Below, piece by piece: positions 54,368 through 57,765 of a stretch of 57,765 bases of DNA (within the stretch, counting starts at the first letter, position 1; every line of letters starts with the position of its first letter). The translations under genes and the position numbers were made by a program. Below the pieces are notes generated by a model. It made no database searches and had not been told where the DNA came from. It saw only the letters and a program-made list of their open reading frames with translations. Location: positions 1-57,765 of the forward strand of contig JADFOK010000015.1 in the NCBI GenBank assembly GCA_022562895.1, read 5' to 3'. The DNA comes from Bacteroidota bacterium (GTDB taxonomy: Bacteria; Bacteroidota; Bacteroidia; Flavobacteriales; Flavobacteriaceae).

Positions 54368-55699
54368 ATGAAATATTTTCTAATTATTTTATTCGCGTTT
54401 TATTTCAACATAAGTTATACCCAAACCAATTCTCGCATATATGATATCATCGATGCCGTTTCGGTAGAGAGAATTAAATCGGATATTACCACATTAGCAG
54501 GTTTTGGAACTCGTCATACATTAAGTGACACCCTTTCCGAAACTCGTGGTATTGGTGCAGCTAGGCGTTGGATTAAAAGGGAATTTGAAAAAACTTCAAA
54601 TTCATGTAATGAATGTTTGAACGTGTTTTTTCAGAAAAACTTAATAAAAAAAGGAGAAAACAAACGTATAGTTAATGATGTTTGGGTGATAAATGTTGTG
54701 GCTATTCAACCTGGCACAAAATACCCAAATCGGTTTATTATTATGAGTGGTGATATTGATTCACGAGTTAGCGACCCCAATAATTTCACTTCAGATTCTC
54801 CAGGCGCCAATGACAATGCGAGTGGAATGGCAGGTACTCTTGAAGTTGCGCGTGTTCTTTCTAAATATAAATTTGAAAACAGTATCGTTTATCTCGGACT
54901 TAGTGGGGAGGAACAGGGTCTTTTTGGAGGGAAAGGTTTTGCGCAATTCGCAAAAGAAAATGAATGGGAAATAATTGGAGTTCTAAACAACGATATGATT
55001 GGAAATATTAAAGGAGTTGATGGTGTAATGAGTAATCGCGACTTTAGAATATTCAGTGAGCCCGTACCACCCACTGAAACAGAACGTGAACGAAAAGCCA
55101 GGCGTTTTTATGGAGGCGAAGTAGATGGAATTTCACGTCAGTTAGCTCGTTATACCTATAAAACAACAAAAACGTATATGCCAGAAATGAATCCAATGAT
55201 GATTTATCGTTTGGATCGTTTTGGTCGTGGCGGGCATCATCGTCCCTTTAACGATTTAGGTTATGCCGGAATTCGTATCATGGAAGCTCATGAAAATTAC
55301 ACTCAACAACATCAGGATATAAGGTTTGAAAACGGAATTGAATACGGAGACAAGTTAAAATTTGTAAATTTTGAATACACATCCATTCTCACTGCAGTAA
55401 ATGCTATAACCATAGCAAGTCTTGCCTGGTCCCCTCCTGCTCCTCCACAAGTTAGCATTGGAGGAATCATAGAAGCTTCCGTTAAACTCAAGTGGGAAAA
55501 AGTACAAGGTGCCATAAGTTATAAGATCTATTGGAGAGACACTACTTCTCCGACATGGGATTATAGTCGTAATGTAGGAGATGTATCAGAATTTACATTA
55601 GAAGGTATTGTAATTGATAATTTTTTCTTCGGCGTCGCTTCAGTGGGCAATAATGGATTTGAAAGTGTTGTTGTTTTTCCAAATAAAATAATGAGATAA
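54368..55699 (+). CDS. M28 family metallopeptidase with fibronectin type III-like tail
   Basis: A 443-residue exported peptidase with signal 1-19. The M28 domain (about 100-350) has GANDNASG (Asp149), GEEQG (Glu181/182), NDMIGN (Asp209) and a C-terminal His in RGGHHRP (290-291). The first zinc ligand differs: the family motif GHxDS reads GDIDS here, with Asp129 in place of His. A C-terminal fibronectin-like domain (VSIGGIIEASVKLKWEKVQGA) ends the protein. It is cotranscribed with a propeller protein (8 bases upstream) and an M1 peptidase (1 base downstream), probably for aminopeptidase-type peptide breakdown outside or in the periplasm. Confidence 0.85.
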   Translation: MKYFLIILFAFYFNISYTQTNSRIYDIIDAVSVERIKSDITTLAGFGTRHTLSDTLSETRGIGAARRWIKREFEKTSNSCNECLNVFFQKNLIKKGENKRIVNDVWVINVVAIQPGTKYPNRFIIMSGDIDSRVSDPNNFTSDSPGANDNASGMAGTLEVARVLSKYKFENSIVYLGLSGEEQGLFGGKGFAQFAKENEWEIIGVLNNDMIGNIKGVDGVMSNRDFRIFSEPVPPTETERERKARRFYGGEVDGISRQLARYTYKTTKTYMPEMNPMMIYRLDRFGRGGHHRPFNDLGYAGIRIMEAHENYTQQHQDIRFENGIEYGDKLKFVNFEYTSILTAVNAITIASLAWSPPAPPQVSIGGIIEASVKLKWEKVQGAISYKIYWRDTTSPTWDYSRNVGDVSEFTLEGIVIDNFFFGVASVGNNGFESVVVFPNKIMR

Positions 55700-55700
55700 A

Positions 55701-57326
55701 ATGAATATGAAACTAACGATACTTGTACTATTAGTAAGCTGTAGCAGTTTTACCCAATCCTTTACTCGTCAAGATACCCTTCGAGGAAGCATCACTCCTG
55801 AGCGTGCTTGGTGGAATCTAACATTTTATGATTTGACCGTAGAAGTAAATCCTGAAGAAAAATTTATATGGGGATATAATGTAATTAGGTATAGGGTATT
55901 AAAAGAAGGAAATGTGATGCAAATAGATTTGCAGTCACCTATGAAGATTGACAAAATTATTCAAAACAATAAAGAACTTTCTTTTATTTCAGAAGGGAAT
56001 GCGCATTTTATAAATCTCCAGGAAAAACAAAAAAAGGAACAAGAATATGAAATAACTATATATTTTTCAGGAAAACCAAGAGAAGCTCGTAACGCACCCT
56101 GGGACGGCGGATTTTCCTGGAAAAAAGATATAAATGGGAAACATTTTATAGCCACCTCAAATCAAGGAATTGGTTCGAGTATTTGGTGGCCTAATAAAGA
56201 CCATGCATACGATGAGCCGGATGACGGTATTTCTATAGCAATAACAGTTCCTAAAGATCTAATGGCTGTCTCCAATGGAAGACTTATTAAGGAAGAAGAA
56301 CACGAAACTACCAAGACCTGGATATGGTATGTTCAAAACCCAATTAATAATTATGGAGTTAATATAAATATAGGTGATTATATACATTTTGGTGAAACCT
56401 ATTCTGGAGAAAAGGGTGAACTGGATATGGATTATTATGTACTTCGGGAAAATGAAGAGAAAGCAAAAAAGCAATTTAAACAAGCTCCTATGATGATGGA
56501 AGCCTTTGAATATTGGTTTGGCCCCTATCCTTTTTATGAAGATAGCTTTAAGCTCGTTGAAGTCCCTTATTTAGGTATGGAACATCAAAGTAGTATTACC
56601 TATGGCAATAAATATAAAAATGGATATTTAGGGAGGGATCTCTCCAATACAGGCTGGGGACTTAAATTCGATTTTATCATTATTCACGAATCCGGACACG
56701 AGTGGTTTGCCAATAATATCACTCATATTGATATCGCTGATATGTGGATACACGAAGGCTTTACAGCATATTCTGAAAATCTATATCTCGATTACTATTT
56801 TGGTAAAAAAGCATCATCAGAATATGTTATTGGGACGCGTGGTTCTATAATGAATGATAAACCCATCATTGGAAAGTATAACGTACAAAATAGAGGAAGT
56901 AGCGATATGTATTATAAAGGAGCAAACATCCTGCATACACTTAGACAGCTAATAGAAAACGATGAAAAATGGCGTCAAATATTACGAGGTTTAAATAGTG
57001 AGTTTTATCATCAAACTGTTAGCAGTAAACAAGTTGAAGATTATATAAGTGAAAAAAAAGGAGTAGATTTAACAGATTTTTTTAATCAATATTTACGAAC
57101 TACAATGGTACCTAAAGTGGAATATAAATATGACAAAAATAAATTAAGTTTCCGTTATGTAAATATCATTGAAAATTTTGATATGCCTGTTATTGCCTTA
57201 GTAAACGGGAAAGAAGAATGGATTTTTCCTACTTCTGAGTGGAAAACAAAGGAGTTTTCCCAAATAGTGAAAGATGTTTCTATTAAAAAAGATTTTTATG
57301 TGGAGAGTATAATGATTTTAGAATGA
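55701..57326 (+). CDS. M1 family metallopeptidase (aminopeptidase N type)
   Basis: A 541-residue zinc peptidase. The zinc motif is HESGH (329-333) with the third ligand Glu352 in WIHEGFTAYSE, exactly 18 residues further along as in M1 enzymes. The substrate-binding motif GxMEN appears as LGMEHQ (292-295). A signal segment (1-20) has LVSC, so it could be a lipoprotein. It lacks the long C-terminal helical domain of E. coli PepN (870 residues), as is common in the short flavobacterial form. It overlaps the next gene by 4 bases (ATGA) and is translationally coupled to the M28 gene. Confidence 0.92.
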   Translation: MNMKLTILVLLVSCSSFTQSFTRQDTLRGSITPERAWWNLTFYDLTVEVNPEEKFIWGYNVIRYRVLKEGNVMQIDLQSPMKIDKIIQNNKELSFISEGNAHFINLQEKQKKEQEYEITIYFSGKPREARNAPWDGGFSWKKDINGKHFIATSNQGIGSSIWWPNKDHAYDEPDDGISIAITVPKDLMAVSNGRLIKEEEHETTKTWIWYVQNPINNYGVNINIGDYIHFGETYSGEKGELDMDYYVLRENEEKAKKQFKQAPMMMEAFEYWFGPYPFYEDSFKLVEVPYLGMEHQSSITYGNKYKNGYLGRDLSNTGWGLKFDFIIIHESGHEWFANNITHIDIADMWIHEGFTAYSENLYLDYYFGKKASSEYVIGTRGSIMNDKPIIGKYNVQNRGSSDMYYKGANILHTLRQLIENDEKWRQILRGLNSEFYHQTVSSKQVEDYISEKKGVDLTDFFNQYLRTTMVPKVEYKYDKNKLSFRYVNIIENFDMPVIALVNGKEEWIFPTSEWKTKEFSQIVKDVSIKKDFYVESIMILE

Positions 57327-57765
57327 CATCCATTAATAGAAACAAAAAACCCGAATTATACTTTCCAAAAGATATAGAGTGGCGTAAATGGTTGCTTAAA
57401 AACCATGACTCATACAGCCAAGGAGTTTATGTTATATTTTATAAGTTGGAAACCACGATCCCTACAATGCGTTGGGATGAAGCAGTAAAAGTGGCTCTCT
57501 GCTTTGGATGGATCGATAGTACAGTAAAAAGTTTAGGAAATGGTAAACGCAGACAATACTTCTGTCAACGTAAACCAAAAAGCACCTGGAGTGCCTTAAA
57601 TAAAAAATATATATCAGAGTTAGATAAACAGGGGTTAATACATAAAAGTGGTAAAAAAATTATCAATCTTGCTAAAAAGAATGATAGTTGGTTTGAATTA
57701 GATGATGTTGAAAATCAAGTGATTACACAAGACCTGCAACAAGCCTTCGATGCCAAGCCTAAAGC
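57323..57765 (+). CDS. YdeI/OmpD-associated (bacteriocin-protection) family protein, cut by window end
   Basis: The first 147 codons of a YdeI-like protein, open to the end of the window. The start shares ATGA with the stop of the M1 peptidase gene. Recognisable motifs are FPKDIEWRKWLLKNHDSYSQ, RWDEAVKVALCFGWIDSTVKS and RRQYFCQRKPKSTWSALNKK, which are characteristic of the family. Members protect against some antimicrobial peptides in Salmonella, but the function here is not known. The C-terminal part is outside the window, so completeness cannot be judged. Confidence 0.85.
   Translation, partial: MTSINRNKKPELYFPKDIEWRKWLLKNHDSYSQGVYVIFYKLETTIPTMRWDEAVKVALCFGWIDSTVKSLGNGKRRQYFCQRKPKSTWSALNKKYISELDKQGLIHKSGKKIINLAKKNDSWFELDDVENQVITQDLQQAFDAKPK

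Noticed and set aside
1..57765. tRNA, rRNA, IS elements, prophage or CRISPR arrays
   Set aside because: No tRNA-like ends, transposase or integrase motifs, or regularly spaced repeats were found on either strand by reading; a dedicated search was not possible here.

Overview
The window looks like chromosomal DNA of a marine-type member of the Flavobacteriaceae (Bacteroidota). The evidence is an AT-rich composition, genes without Shine-Dalgarno sites, several matches to the Bacteroidota promoter (TTTG or TTG, 17-20 nt, TAnnTTTG), type IX secretion sorting domains on surface proteins, a short CarB without the allosteric domain, an alternative GlmU-type protein, and many families typical of the group (DUF4252, DUF5777, DUF4199). 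No rRNA, tRNA, phage, IS element or CRISPR array was found.

Layout. 1-436 is the end of purB. 590-2649 (minus) is an ECF sigma operon with an anti-sigma-like membrane protein and two DUF4252 proteins. 2815-4212 is an S41 peptidase lipoprotein. 4307-9604 is a corrinoid uptake locus: a cobalamin riboswitch and TonB receptor on the minus strand, divergent from a binding protein-permease-ATPase operon. rmuC follows. 10952-14031 (minus) holds a redox-looking set: DUF5777 barrel, OB-fold protein, YceI, monoheme cytochrome and a T9SS cupredoxin, next to carB and rpmH. 17368-26643 is mixed housekeeping: TPR membrane protein, thioredoxin-like protein, lytic transglycosylase, a broken alpha/beta hydrolase, GNAT, mtaB, peptide-binding lipoprotein, GlmU family and L31. 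26713-31261 has a glycosyltransferase, a phosphosugar mutase and an ABC exporter. 31262-31802 has no gene but contains two similar hairpin arrays. 31803-33327 is a second ECF sigma operon with a putative sensor. Then come a BNR-repeat lipoprotein, an RsmB-type methyltransferase, a large CARDB/GEVED surface protein, purL and a secreted M14 carboxypeptidase. 45130-52939 is fatty acid activation and beta-oxidation (acyl-CoA ligase, then marR with a FadN-, FadA- and FadE-like operon). 53132-57765 holds a small membrane protein and an operon of exported peptidases ending in a YdeI-like gene cut by the window edge.

Together the genes describe an aerobic heterotroph that degrades protein at its surface (S41, M14, M28, M1, peptide-binding lipoprotein), oxidises fatty acids and imports vitamin B12. 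The most unusual observations are a decayed copy of the carB 3' end on the far side of the cupredoxin gene, two tandem hairpin units with the same TTGGGGC loop, an alpha/beta hydrolase with two frameshifts at or near A-runs, and an M28 peptidase whose first zinc-binding His is Asp.
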